A stretch of 64,000 nt of DNA, taken from NCBI RefSeq assembly GCF_036409475.1, contig NZ_JAYRCK010000024.1, positions 28,725 through 92,724 on the forward strand, read 5' to 3'. The first letter of the stretch is position 1, and each line of letters begins with the position of its first letter. Positions 25,250 to 34,441 of this stretch are shown here, in pieces. This DNA comes from Scandinavium sp036409475 (GTDB lineage Bacteria > Pseudomonadota > Gammaproteobacteria > Enterobacterales > Enterobacteriaceae). The notes under the pieces are model-generated. The model did not search any database. It was not told the DNA's origin and saw only the letters and a list, made by a program, of their open reading frames with translations. The position numbers and the translations under genes are program-made.

Positions 25250-25655
25250 TCGCTGGTGCGACTTGCCTGCATCTGCACGCCCTGGAAGCTGGGTACTGAT
25301 GCTTTCGGTGTCGGCCATCATCTGTGTGATTTGCTATCAGTCTCCTGATCAGCCGCCGTCTGACCACAGCTTGCAGGCGCAATGGCGCAAAGTGATGCCA
25401 TTACGGTTAGAGCAAAATCCATTCCCTCTCTCGAAAACGGTGCCGTTTTCCGCTCTGGCTTTTCAGCGCAGCCTGGTGAGCTGGCAGCCAGCGGCTTCCG
25501 GAGGGGAACTGGTGCTGGAAGGAGAGTGGTCGACGCTAATGGGGGCGTTTAGCCAACTTGCCGCAAGTGACAGAGCCATTAAAGCCTTCAGCCTCCAGCC
25601 TGAAAAAGGAAGGTTAAGGATAACGCTGCAGCTGGAGTCCATCGGCAATGAATAG
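25233..25655 (+). CDS. hofO: PilO-like protein HofO
   Basis: Small PilO-type inner-membrane protein of 140 aa (146 in E. coli). It has one membrane helix at about 20-38 and a periplasmic remainder. It overlaps hofN by 17 bases and hofP by 8, so the operon is tightly coupled. Low similarity, and identified mainly by position and topology. Confidence 0.82.
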   Translation: MLALADRWCDLPASARPGSWVLMLSVSAIICVICYQSPDQPPSDHSLQAQWRKVMPLRLEQNPFPLSKTVPFSALAFQRSLVSWQPAASGGELVLEGEWSTLMGAFSQLAASDRAIKAFSLQPEKGRLRITLQLESIGNE

Positions 25656-26046
25656 CTGGCGCGTACTGCTTTTGGTTCTTATTCCCGGGTTATTAGGGAT
25701 GCGCGATCCTTTCCAGATCCCGGAGGATAAGTGTTCTGCCTCTCAGCTAGCGATGTGGCATTACCGCGGCATGGCTGACTTTGGCGGGCAAGTCACCGGC
25801 ATTGTGCAGGATGCCGATGGGAAATGGCACCGTCTGCGACCAGGGCAACAGTTGGAGAACCGGTGGACAGTCTCAGGGATCACTCGGGAACAGATTGATC
25901 TCACCCTTAATGCAGAGTGCGAACCCTCGCAGTGGCGTTGGGTTAAAGAAGGAACGAACCATGATTCGAAGGATACTGCTGGGGCTGCTGTGCCTGACGA
26001 CAGCCGCCGTAGCGAAAGAAAAAACCGTCACGCTGGTGGTCGATGA
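25648..26046 (+). CDS. hofP: PilP-like protein HofP
   Basis: PilP-type periplasmic protein, 132 aa (134 in E. coli). The signal-like start is followed by the conserved MRDPF motif at about residues 18-22, then a small beta domain. The C-terminal ~28 residues overlap the hofQ start by 86 bases in another frame; E. coli HofP has a similar-length, hydrophilic tail. Confidence 0.85.
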   Translation: MNSWRVLLLVLIPGLLGMRDPFQIPEDKCSASQLAMWHYRGMADFGGQVTGIVQDADGKWHRLRPGQQLENRWTVSGITREQIDLTLNAECEPSQWRWVKEGTNHDSKDTAGAAVPDDSRRSERKNRHAGGR

Positions 26047-27196
26047 GGTGCCCGTTGTGCAGTTGCTTCAGAGTTTAGCCGGGCTCGGCGAGCGTAACAT
26101 TGTGATAGCGCCGGACGTGAACGGACAAATTTCGCTGCAGCTCAACAACGTGCCGTGGAAACAGGCCTTACAGACGGTGCTCAACAGTGCGGAACTGGTG
26201 CTTGAAACCCGAAGCAACATTCTGTTTGTTCATACTCGGGGCTGGCTGGCAGAGAAACAGGCCCAAAACGAAGCCGAACGCCAGAAGCAGCAACTTGCCT
26301 TGCCGCTGAAAGGCCAAAGCGTTGCGGTGCATTACGCGGATGCAACAGAACTCGCGAAAGCCGGAGAGAAACTGCTGAGCAGCAGAGGAACGCTAACAGT
26401 AGATAAAAGAACCAACCGCTTGCTTATCAAAGACGACGAGGCGCACCTGACAGATCTGCTAGCCTGGGCCGCAGAGATGGATGAGCCCGTCGGCCAGGTG
26501 GAGCTCACGGCGCATATCGTCACCATGACCGAAAAAAGCCTGCGTGAGCTTGGCGTGAAGTGGAGCCTTGCCGAGGCGGAGGGCGGGGGCGGTTCAGGCA
26601 AGGTGACGACGTTGTCTGCCGATCTCTCTGTGGCGGATGCCACAACGCATGCCGGGTTTAACATTGGCAAAATCAGCGGGCGTCTGCTGGAGCTTGAACT
26701 CTCGGCGCTGGAACAAAAGCAGCAAGTTGAGATTATCGCCAGCCCTCATCTATTAGCTTCACATCTGCAACCGGCGAGCATAAAGCAGGGCAGCGAAATT
26801 CCTTATCAGGTATCCAGCGGCGACAGTGGAGCGACATCGGTCGAATTTAAGGAAGCGGTATTAGGGATGGAAGTGACGCCAACGGTCTTACAGAAGAACC
26901 GGGTGCGTCTCAAACTGAAGATAACGGAAGATATGCCAGGTCAGGTACTGCAACAGGCCGATGGCGAAGTGTTGGCGATAGATAAGCAGGAAATTGAAAC
27001 GCAGGTGGAAGTGAAAAGCGGTGAGACGCTGGCATTAGGCGGCATTTTCTCGCAGAAGAACAAGTCCGCACGAGACAGTGTGCCGCTGCTTGGGGATATC
27101 CCGTGGTTGGGGCAATTGTTCCGTCATGATGGCAAAGATAGCGAGCGACGCGAACTGGTCGTCTTCATCACACCGCGTATTATTTCTGTGCAATAA
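25961..27196 (+). CDS. hofQ: Outer-membrane secretin HofQ
   Basis: PilQ/ComE-type secretin, 411 aa, thought to form the outer-membrane channel for DNA uptake. It has a signal peptide (about 1-19), a secretin/TonB short N-terminal domain, N0/N1-type repeats, then the secretin core with SIKQGSEIPYQVSS and VPLLGDIPWLGQLFRHDG. The start is the ATG at 25961 with AAGGAA before it; the open frame back to 25781 lies inside hofP. No clear terminator follows before the aroK leader. Confidence 0.93.
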   Translation: MIRRILLGLLCLTTAAVAKEKTVTLVVDEVPVVQLLQSLAGLGERNIVIAPDVNGQISLQLNNVPWKQALQTVLNSAELVLETRSNILFVHTRGWLAEKQAQNEAERQKQQLALPLKGQSVAVHYADATELAKAGEKLLSSRGTLTVDKRTNRLLIKDDEAHLTDLLAWAAEMDEPVGQVELTAHIVTMTEKSLRELGVKWSLAEAEGGGGSGKVTTLSADLSVADATTHAGFNIGKISGRLLELELSALEQKQQVEIIASPHLLASHLQPASIKQGSEIPYQVSSGDSGATSVEFKEAVLGMEVTPTVLQKNRVRLKLKITEDMPGQVLQQADGEVLAIDKQEIETQVEVKSGETLALGGIFSQKNKSARDSVPLLGDIPWLGQLFRHDGKDSERRELVVFITPRIISVQ

Positions 27197-27282
27197 ACGT
27201 TTTCAGGCAACGCTTTTTCTTACTGAACACGTTTCAGGTGTTTGACGTGAGACCGGATTTAGCATACAAGGAGTACCGATTT

Positions 27283-27366
27283 GAGAGTCGGCGCCCTGCA
27301 ATATCCGGTAATGATTAGAGTTGCCAAACCTGCCGGAGTATTGAGATAATTTTCGGTCTGACTCTC
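27283..27366 (+). promoter_or_regulatory. Candidate structured leader upstream of aroK
   Basis: GAGAGTC (27283-27289) pairs with GACTCTC (27360-27366); nested within, ATATCCGG (27301-27308) pairs with CCGGAGTAT (27333-27341) with one bulge. It lies in the 270-bp gap before aroK. I do not recognise a known riboswitch class. Confidence 0.4.
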
Positions 27367-27466
27367 GCACTATCGCTTATGAGGTTTCAGTTCATGTCCA
27401 GCGTCGTCCAAGGTGTTCACGGCGCGGGTTTATTATTAACGAAATAGTCTTAGTAGTACCGAAAAA

Positions 27467-27988
27467 ATGGCAGAGAAACGCAATATCTTTCTGGTTGGGC
27501 CTATGGGTGCCGGCAAAAGCACTATTGGGCGCCAGTTAGCTCAACAGCTCAACATGGAATTCTACGATTCTGATCAAGAGATTGAGAAACGCACAGGCGC
27601 TGACGTGGGCTGGGTCTTCGATGTCGAAGGCGAAGACGGTTTCCGTGATCGTGAAGAAAAAATCATCAACGAGTTAACGGAAAAACAGGGTATTGTGCTG
27701 GCTACTGGCGGCGGCTCTGTGAAATCTCGTGAAACACGAAATCGCCTCTCCGCCCGTGGCGTCGTTGTGTATCTTGAAACAACGATCGAAAAACAACTGG
27801 CACGCACTCAGCGCGATAAAAAGCGTCCGTTGCTGCAGGTTGAAACGCCTCCGCGTGAAGTTCTGGAAGCCCTGGCGGGCGAGCGCAATCCTCTGTATGA
27901 AGAGATTGCTGATGTCACCATTCGCACTGACGATCAGAGCGCGAAAGTGGTGGCGAACCAAATCATTCATATGCTGGAAAGTAACTGA
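27467..27988 (+). CDS. aroK: Shikimate kinase I
   Basis: Phosphorylates shikimate at the 3-hydroxyl in the chorismate pathway. Walker A GPMGAGKST is at residues 11-19; the shikimate-binding DSD and GGG (ATGGGSV) and the lid Arg segment are visible. 173 aa, same as E. coli. It heads the aroKB-damX-dam-rpe-gph-trpS series; aroB starts 172 bases downstream. Confidence 0.97.
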   Translation: MAEKRNIFLVGPMGAGKSTIGRQLAQQLNMEFYDSDQEIEKRTGADVGWVFDVEGEDGFRDREEKIINELTEKQGIVLATGGGSVKSRETRNRLSARGVVVYLETTIEKQLARTQRDKKRPLLQVETPPREVLEALAGERNPLYEEIADVTIRTDDQSAKVVANQIIHMLESN

Positions 27989-28160
27989 TTCTGGTTAGCG
28001 CTATACGGCATCGTTCAAGCTGCATCATGGCGGCAACGGCGTGAACTCTTGCTGGCATAGGCCAGCAACCGGGGCGCAAAAAGCCAGTGATAAAAAAGCA
28101 GCCTGAAGGATAGCGTGTAACTCGCCAGCGAATTCAAGTAACTAAGGTGGACGTCGCGTT

Positions 28161-29249
28161 ATGGAGAGGCTCACTGTAACTCTCGGGGAACGTAGTTACC
28201 CGATTACCATCGCGGCTGGTTTGTTTAACGATCCAGCTTCCTTTCTGCCACTGAAATCCGGCGACCAGGCTATGCTGGTCACCAATGAAACACTGGCGCC
28301 TGTCTATCTGGACAAGGTGCGATCGGTGCTTGAGCAGGCTGGCGTGAAAGTCGACAGCGTCATCATTCCTGACGGCGAGCAGTACAAAACGCTGGCGGTG
28401 ATGGACACCGTTTTCACCGCATTGCTGCAGAAACCGCACGGTCGCGATACTACGCTTATCGCGCTGGGTGGTGGGGTTGTGGGCGATCTGACAGGATTTG
28501 CTGCTGCCAGTTATCAGCGCGGCGTGCGCTTTATTCAGGTGCCGACCACGCTCCTCTCTCAGGTTGATTCCTCCGTTGGAGGCAAAACAGCCGTTAACCA
28601 TCCTCTCGGTAAGAACATGATTGGCGCCTTCTGGCAGCCAGTGAATGTTGTTGTCGATCTCGATTGCCTGAAAACGCTGCCTGCACGCGAGCTCTCTTCG
28701 GGTCTGGCTGAAGTTATCAAGTACGGCATCATTCTGGATTCAGAATTCTTCTTCTGGCTTGAAAACAATATCGATGCTTTGCTGGCGCTGGATGAAAAAG
28801 CAATGGCTTACTGCATTCGTCGTTGTTGTGAGCTGAAAGCCGAAGTTGTTGCGGCAGACGAGCGAGAAACAGGCTTACGTGCTTTACTGAATCTGGGGCA
28901 TACCTTTGGTCATGCTATCGAAGCCGAAATGGGCTACGGTAACTGGCTGCACGGTGAAGCTGTCGCGGCCGGTATGGTCATGGCGGCGCAGGCTTCTGAA
29001 CGTCTCGGTCAGTTTGCAGCACAGGATACTCAGCGTATTATTGCTTTGCTTAAGCGCGCAAACCTCCCGGTCTCCGGGCCGCAAGAGATGTCCGCCGAAG
29101 CTTACCTGCCGCACATGATGCGGGATAAAAAGGTGCTTGCGGGCGAAATGCGTCTGGTCTTGCCGCTGGCAATTGGCAAAAGTGAAGTGCGTGGTGGTGT
29201 GGCGCACGATGTGGTTCTTGGCGCTATTGCTGATACTCAGCAGGCGTAA
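28161..29249 (+). CDS. aroB: 3-dehydroquinate synthase
   Basis: NAD- and zinc-dependent enzyme turning DAHP into 3-dehydroquinate, step two of the shikimate pathway. The NAD site (GDGEQYK, GGGVVGDLTGF), the substrate region (PTTLLSQVDSSVGGKTAVN) and zinc ligands (Glu in SGLAEVIKYG, His in LGHTFGHAIE and HGEAVAAGM) are all present. 362 aa, as in E. coli. damX follows after 89 bases. Confidence 0.97.
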   Translation: MERLTVTLGERSYPITIAAGLFNDPASFLPLKSGDQAMLVTNETLAPVYLDKVRSVLEQAGVKVDSVIIPDGEQYKTLAVMDTVFTALLQKPHGRDTTLIALGGGVVGDLTGFAAASYQRGVRFIQVPTTLLSQVDSSVGGKTAVNHPLGKNMIGAFWQPVNVVVDLDCLKTLPARELSSGLAEVIKYGIILDSEFFFWLENNIDALLALDEKAMAYCIRRCCELKAEVVAADERETGLRALLNLGHTFGHAIEAEMGYGNWLHGEAVAAGMVMAAQASERLGQFAAQDTQRIIALLKRANLPVSGPQEMSAEAYLPHMMRDKKVLAGEMRLVLPLAIGKSEVRGGVAHDVVLGAIADTQQA

Positions 29250-29338
29250 CTAATAAGAAAGGTCATGCCGCTGATGCGGCGTTATAACTTCAGGTGATGT
29301 GCAGTGTCGCTGGCATAAGCCTTTTAGTGGGGTGTTAA

Positions 29339-30637
29339 ATGGATGAATTCAAACCAGAAGACGAGCTGAAACCCGATCCCAGCGATCGTCGTGCTGGTCG
29401 TTCCCGTCAGTCTTCCGATCGTGAAAACGATCAGCAGATCAACTTCGATGATGTTGATTTAGACGCAGACGAGCGCCGCCCGGCTCGCACACGTAAAGTG
29501 CGTGACGAGCGCGAAGAGGAAGAAGAGTATTACGAATCTGATGACGACGGCGAGGAAGAAGCCCCCGTTGAGCGTCGTCCACGCAAACGCAAAAAAATGC
29601 CTGCCCGCAAACCGGCTTCTCGCCAGTACATCATGATGGGTCTGGGCATTGTCGTACTGCTGGTGCTGATTATCGGCATTGGTTCTGCGCTGAAAGCGCC
29701 GTCCACTTCTGGTGAGCAAGCGGCGACATCCGGTGAGAAGAGCGTCGACTTGTCCGGAAGTAATGGATCTCCTGCCGATCAGGCAAATGGTGCCCAACCT
29801 GCGCCAGGCGCGACGCCAGCGGGACAAGCCGCAGGAAATCCGCAGCAGGATGTTTCTCTGCCGCCCATTTCCTCAACCCCAACTCAAGGGCAGAATACCG
29901 TTGCGCCTGATGGTCAGCAGCGTGTTGAAGTTCAGGGTGACCTGAATAATGCCCTGAACCAGCAGCAAGGTCAGATTGACAGTGCGGTGGCGAATTCCAC
30001 TCTGCCGACTGAACCTGCCACTGTTGCACCTGTTCGCGGCGGCAGCGCTCCGCGCCAGGCGACCACCAATACTGCAGAAACGGCACCAGCGGCAACCTCA
30101 CGCCCTGAACGTAAGCACACGGTGATTGAGCCGAAGCCGCAGACTAAGCCTCAGGCCACAGTCAAAGCTGAGCCAAAACCTGTTGCTCAGCCGAAGCGTA
30201 CAGAAACCACAACTGCAGCCACCAGCACGCCAGTAAAACCGGCAGCGCCAGTTGAAGCGGCAAAACCAGCAGCCACCGCAGCAGCGAAACCTGCGGCGAC
30301 AGCGGCTCCGGCAGCAACGGCTTCTGCAGCTACAGGCGGCAAAGAAACGGGTGATGTAGGTTCCCTGAAATCAGCACCAGGTAGCCATTACACCCTGCAG
30401 CTCAGCAGTTCGTCGAACTACGACAACCTGAATAACTGGGCGAAGAAAGAGAATATCCAAAAATATGTGGTCTATCAGACCACTCGTAATGGTCAGCCAT
30501 GGTATGTGCTGGTGAGCGGTGTTTATGCTTCGAAAGATGAAGCGAAACGCGCAGTTACTGCACTGCCTGCGGATGTTCAGGCGAAAAACCCATGGGCAAA
30601 ACCGCTGCATCAGGTTCAGTCTGATCTGAAACAGTAG
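29339..30637 (+). CDS. damX: Cell division protein DamX
   Basis: Septal-ring protein, 432 aa. An acidic/basic cytoplasmic N-terminus (about 1-98) is followed by one membrane helix (about 99-120), a long Pro/Ala/Gln/Thr-rich periplasmic linker, and a C-terminal SPOR domain (about 345-430: HYTLQLSSSSNYDNL...WYVLVSGVYASKDEAK) that binds denuded peptidoglycan at the division site. The Ala-rich stretch around 300-335 is low complexity. A hairpin follows before dam. Confidence 0.94.
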   Translation: MDEFKPEDELKPDPSDRRAGRSRQSSDRENDQQINFDDVDLDADERRPARTRKVRDEREEEEEYYESDDDGEEEAPVERRPRKRKKMPARKPASRQYIMMGLGIVVLLVLIIGIGSALKAPSTSGEQAATSGEKSVDLSGSNGSPADQANGAQPAPGATPAGQAAGNPQQDVSLPPISSTPTQGQNTVAPDGQQRVEVQGDLNNALNQQQGQIDSAVANSTLPTEPATVAPVRGGSAPRQATTNTAETAPAATSRPERKHTVIEPKPQTKPQATVKAEPKPVAQPKRTETTTAATSTPVKPAAPVEAAKPAATAAAKPAATAAPAATASAATGGKETGDVGSLKSAPGSHYTLQLSSSSNYDNLNNWAKKENIQKYVVYQTTRNGQPWYVLVSGVYASKDEAKRAVTALPADVQAKNPWAKPLHQVQSDLKQ

Positions 30638-30652
30638 TCGTCCATGACACAA

Positions 30653-30684
30653 CGCCTTCAGTCTGCATTCGCGGGCTGAAGGCG
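30653..30684 (+). terminator. Hairpin between damX and dam
   Basis: CGCCTTCAG (30653-30661) pairs with CTGAAGGCG (30676-30684), followed by ACTGTGTTTTT. It is probably a partial terminator within the operon. Confidence 0.65.
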
Positions 30685-30758
30685 ACTGTGTTTTTAAGCG
30701 CAGGATGCTGTAGGAGCCTTTTCTCCTCAGCCGGGAAAAGTGTAAGCAGTCAGACAGC

Positions 30759-31580
30759 ATGAAAAAAAATCGCGCTTTTTTGAAATGGGCAGGGGGAAAA
30801 TACCCGCTGCTCAACGATATTGAAAAACATTTGCCGAAGGGCGAGTGTCTTATCGAGCCTTTTGTCGGGGCTGGTTCTGTGTTCCTCAATACCAGCTATT
30901 CCCGCTACATTCTGGCGGATATCAACAGTGACCTGATTGATCTCTACAACATCGTTAAAACCCGTACCGACGAGTACATTCGCGAAGCGAAGCTGATGTT
31001 TACCCCCGCTAACAACAACGCAGAAATCTACTATCAGCGGCGGGATGAGTTCAATCTCACGAAAGACAAGCTGCGCCGCGCGGTGCTGTTTTTGTATCTG
31101 AATCGTCATGGTTACAACGGGTTATGCCGCTACAACCTGAAGGGCGAGTTTAACGTGCCGTTCGGGCGTTACAAAAAGCCTTACTTCCCGGAAGCGGAAC
31201 TGAACCATTTTGCGCAGAAGGCGCAGCACGCCGAGTTCTATTGCCTGTCTTACGAAGCGTGCATGGCAATGGCGAATAAAGAGTCGGTGGTCTACTGCGA
31301 TCCGCCGTATGCGCCGCTCTCAGCGACTGCCAATTTTACCGCCTACCACACCAACAGCTTCACGCCAGACCAGCAAAAGCACCTGGCGGAAATGGCGGAA
31401 AAACTGGTCAGTAAGCAAATCCCGGTGTTAATTTCAAACCATGACACGCCGGATACCCGCGAGTGGTACAAAGAAGCAAAGCATTTTAAGGTCAAAGTGC
31501 GTCGCAGTATCAGCAGCAATGGCGGCACACGAAAGAAGGTGGATGAACTGTTGGCGCTCTATCGCCCGGTTGCCCCATAA
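30759..31580 (+). CDS. dam: DNA adenine methyltransferase (GATC)
   Basis: Methylates the adenine in GATC and guides mismatch repair, replication timing and some gene switches. Motifs of an alpha-group amino-methyltransferase: KWAGGKY near the start, FVGAGSVF (AdoMet) and DPPY (catalysis, about residue 181). 273 aa (278 in E. coli). rpe starts 20 bases downstream. Confidence 0.97.
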   Translation: MKKNRAFLKWAGGKYPLLNDIEKHLPKGECLIEPFVGAGSVFLNTSYSRYILADINSDLIDLYNIVKTRTDEYIREAKLMFTPANNNAEIYYQRRDEFNLTKDKLRRAVLFLYLNRHGYNGLCRYNLKGEFNVPFGRYKKPYFPEAELNHFAQKAQHAEFYCLSYEACMAMANKESVVYCDPPYAPLSATANFTAYHTNSFTPDQQKHLAEMAEKLVSKQIPVLISNHDTPDTREWYKEAKHFKVKVRRSISSNGGTRKKVDELLALYRPVAP

Positions 31581-31600
31581 ACGTTTTCAAGGAGATGCGG

Positions 31601-32278
31601 ATGAAACAGTATTTGATTGCCCCGTCGATTCTGTCGGCCGATTTTGCCCGTCTGGGTGAAGACACCGCGAAAGCCCTGGCGGCTGGTGGTGATGTCGTCC
31701 ACTTCGACGTAATGGATAACCATTATGTGCCGAACCTGACGATGGGTCCGATGGTGCTCAAATCCCTGCGTCATTACGGCATCACCGCTCCGATTGATGT
31801 GCACCTGATGGTCAAACCGGTCGATCGTATTATCCCGGATTTTGCCGCAGCAGGCGCCAGCATTATCACTTTCCATCCTGAAGCGTCCGAACACGTTGAT
31901 CGCTCGTTACAGCTGATTAAAGAACACGGCTGTAAAGCCGGTCTGGTGCTCAATCCTGCGACTTCGCTGAGCTTCCTGGATCACGTGATGGATAAACTCG
32001 ATGTGATTTTGCTGATGTCCGTTAACCCGGGTTTTGGCGGTCAGTCCTTTATTCCTCACACGCTTGATAAGCTGCGCGAAGTGCGCCGCCGCATTGATGC
32101 GTCAGGGCGTGATATCCGCCTGGAAGTGGACGGTGGCGTGAAGGCCGCGAATATCCGCGAGATTGCCGCTGCAGGTGCCGATATGTTTGTGGCTGGCTCG
32201 GCCATTTTTGACCAGCCGGATTACAAGAAAGTGATTGATGACATGCGCAGTGAACTGGCAAAGGTAAGTCATGAGTAA
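31601..32278 (+). CDS. rpe: Ribulose-phosphate 3-epimerase
   Basis: Interconverts ribulose-5-phosphate and xylulose-5-phosphate in the pentose phosphate pathway. TIM barrel with the metal-binding residues in APSILSADF, HFDVMDNHYVPN, HLMVKP and EVDGGV. The ATG at 31601 (225 aa, as in E. coli) sits at good spacing from AAGGAG; the ATG at 31595 lies too close. It overlaps gph by 8 bases. Confidence 0.97.
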   Translation: MKQYLIAPSILSADFARLGEDTAKALAAGGDVVHFDVMDNHYVPNLTMGPMVLKSLRHYGITAPIDVHLMVKPVDRIIPDFAAAGASIITFHPEASEHVDRSLQLIKEHGCKAGLVLNPATSLSFLDHVMDKLDVILLMSVNPGFGGQSFIPHTLDKLREVRRRIDASGRDIRLEVDGGVKAANIREIAAAGADMFVAGSAIFDQPDYKKVIDDMRSELAKVSHE

Positions 32279-33032
32279 ATTCGATTCTATCCGCGGCGTG
32301 GCTTTTGATCTCGATGGCACGCTGGTTGACAGCGCTCCGGGCTTAACGGCCGCTGTGGACAGCGCACTCTATGCGCTGGAATTACCGACGGCAGGCGAAG
32401 AGCGTGTTATTACCTGGATTGGCAACGGAGCCGACGTTCTGATGGAACGTGCGCTGACGTGGGCGCGCCAGGAGCGTGCTTCGCTGCGTGCACAGCAGGG
32501 CAAGCCGTCTGTCGATCATGACGATATCCCGCAGGAAGAGCAGCAGCGCGTACTGCGTAAGCTGTTTGACCGTTACTACGCAGAATTTGCCGAAGAGGGC
32601 AGCTATTTGTTCCCGGCAGTGGCCGAAACGTTAAGCGCGCTGCATGCCAAAGGCTTGCCGCTGGCGCTGGTCACCAACAAGCCTTCCCCGTTTGTTGCCC
32701 CTATTCTGGAAGCGCTGGATATCGCGAAATATTTCACCGTGGTTGTCGGTGGCGATGACGTGAAGAACAAAAAGCCGCATCCGGAACCGCTCCTGTTGGT
32801 GGCAGGAAAATTATCCCTTGCGCCCGCAGAGCTGCTGTTTGTGGGTGACTCACGCAATGATATTCTTGCCGCGCAGGCCGCTGGCTGCTGCTCAGTGGGC
32901 CTGACCTATGGCTATAACTACGGCGAAGCGATTGCCGACAGCAATCCCGATGTCGTCTATGACCGTTTTAACGATTTGTTGCCCGCACTCGGGCTCCCGC
33001 ACAGTGAAATTCAGGAAGTGAAAAATGACTAA
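32271..33032 (+). CDS. gph: Phosphoglycolate phosphatase
   Basis: HAD-family phosphatase removing 2-phosphoglycolate formed during repair of DNA 3' ends. Motif I DLDGTLVDS, motif II LVTNKPS, motif III KPHPEP with the GDSRND acidic end. 253 aa, matching E. coli. It overlaps rpe by 8 and trpS by 8 bases, so the three genes are likely translationally coupled. Confidence 0.96.
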   Translation: MSKFDSIRGVAFDLDGTLVDSAPGLTAAVDSALYALELPTAGEERVITWIGNGADVLMERALTWARQERASLRAQQGKPSVDHDDIPQEEQQRVLRKLFDRYYAEFAEEGSYLFPAVAETLSALHAKGLPLALVTNKPSPFVAPILEALDIAKYFTVVVGGDDVKNKKPHPEPLLLVAGKLSLAPAELLFVGDSRNDILAAQAAGCCSVGLTYGYNYGEAIADSNPDVVYDRFNDLLPALGLPHSEIQEVKND

Positions 33033-34029
33033 GCCCATCGTATTTAGTGGCGCACAGCCGTCCGGTGAATTAACCATTGGTAACTACATGGGTGCGCTGC
33101 GTCAGTGGGTCAACATGCAGGACGACTATCACTGCATCTACTGTATCGTTGACCTGCATGCCATCACCGCCCGCCAGGACCCAGAAAAGCTGCGCAAAGC
33201 GACACTGGACACCCTCGCACTGTATCTGGCCTGCGGTATCGATCCAGAGAAGAGCACCATCTTTGTTCAGTCCCATGTGCCCGAGCACGCACAGTTAGGC
33301 TGGGCACTGAACTGCTACACCTATTTCGGCGAGCTGAGCCGCATGACCCAGTTTAAGGACAAGTCAGTGCGCTACGCTGAGAACATCAACGCTGGTCTGT
33401 TCGATTACCCGGTGCTGATGGCGGCAGATATTTTGCTGTATCAGACCAATCAGGTGCCGGTTGGCGAAGATCAGAAACAGCATCTGGAGCTGAGCCGTGA
33501 TATCGCTCAGCGCTTCAACGCGCTGTACGGTGAGGTGTTCAAGGTGCCTGAGCCGTTCATTCCGAAATCGGGCGCGCGCGTGATGTCGCTGCTGGAGCCG
33601 ACCAGGAAGATGTCCAAGTCCGACGATAACCGCAACAACGTTATCGGCCTGCTGGAAGATCCGAAATCGGTGGTGAAGAAAATCAAACGTGCGATGACCG
33701 ACGGCGATGAACCACCTGTTGTGCGCTACGACGTGCAGAACAAAGCGGGTGTTTCCAACCTGCTGGATATCCTCTCCGGTGTGACGGGCAAGACGATCCC
33801 AGAGCTGGAGCAGCACTTCGAAGGCAAGATGTACGGCCACCTGAAAGGTGAAGTGGCTGATGCCGTGTCTGGCATGCTGAGCGAACTGCAGGAGCGTTAC
33901 AACCGCTTCCGCAATGACGAAGCCCTGCTGAATAAAGTGATGAAAGACGGGGCTGCTAAAGCACGCGAACATGCTTCAAAAACGCTGAAAGCGGTCTACG
34001 AAGCGATTGGGTTTGTGGCGCATCCGTAA
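33025..34029 (+). CDS. trpS: Tryptophan-tRNA ligase
   Basis: Class Ic aminoacyl-tRNA synthetase charging tRNA-Trp. The HIGH-equivalent is TIGNY (residues about 17-21) and the KMSKS loop is KMSKSDD (about 195). The N-terminal PTGELTIGNY-type start and DLHAIT are typical. 334 aa as in E. coli. Last gene of the aroK-trpS series; a strong terminator follows. Confidence 0.98.
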   Translation: MTKPIVFSGAQPSGELTIGNYMGALRQWVNMQDDYHCIYCIVDLHAITARQDPEKLRKATLDTLALYLACGIDPEKSTIFVQSHVPEHAQLGWALNCYTYFGELSRMTQFKDKSVRYAENINAGLFDYPVLMAADILLYQTNQVPVGEDQKQHLELSRDIAQRFNALYGEVFKVPEPFIPKSGARVMSLLEPTRKMSKSDDNRNNVIGLLEDPKSVVKKIKRAMTDGDEPPVVRYDVQNKAGVSNLLDILSGVTGKTIPELEQHFEGKMYGHLKGEVADAVSGMLSELQERYNRFRNDEALLNKVMKDGAAKAREHASKTLKAVYEAIGFVAHP

Positions 34030-34045
34030 GGTCAGACGCTGAAGA

Positions 34046-34075
34046 CAAAAAAACCGGGATTGCCCGGTTTTTTTT
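34046..34075. terminator. Bidirectional terminator between trpS and yhfL
   Basis: AAACCGGG (34051-34058) pairs with CCCGGTTT (34063-34070), with As to the left and Ts to the right; it fits both convergent genes. Confidence 0.9.
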
Positions 34076-34098
34076 ATCGCTAAGAACAGCGGTAACGC

Positions 34099-34266
34099 TT
34101 ACTCGTCTGTCGGGCCACAGCCGCCGATGATTTTGGAAATAGAAATGGCTGGGTGCAGCAGGTAATCGTAGCTACAGGATTTATTTTTGTTCTGGATGCT
34201 GCCGGTGCAGGCCGTCAGGGTGGAAATAACAGCCAATAAGGCAAACGCTTTAACCATGTTTTTCAT
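34099..34266 (-). CDS. yhfL: Small lipoprotein YhfL
   Basis: A 55-aa lipoprotein. The signal peptide ends in a lipobox LTAC (Cys at residue 20); the mature part keeps the conserved YDYLLHPAISISKIIGGCGP core of YhfL. The ATG at 34266 follows AAAGGGATAT. Function unknown. Position after trpS in the opposite direction is as in E. coli. Confidence 0.93.
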   Translation of the reverse strand: MKNMVKAFALLAVISTLTACTGSIQNKNKSCSYDYLLHPAISISKIIGGCGPTDE

Positions 34267-34441
34267 GCCAATATCCCTTTAATTTTTAAGTTACGTAAAC
34301 GCAGAGGATCACGCCGGGGCGTTTATCTCCGGTGGGAATTTAAGCACAGAAGAGGGGGAGAGAGAGGATTGTGAGGGGGATTTTGCCGTCTGAATGCGGA
34401 CTTGAAAAGGCCCCATTACTCGTTCATGTAGCGGGTGAATA

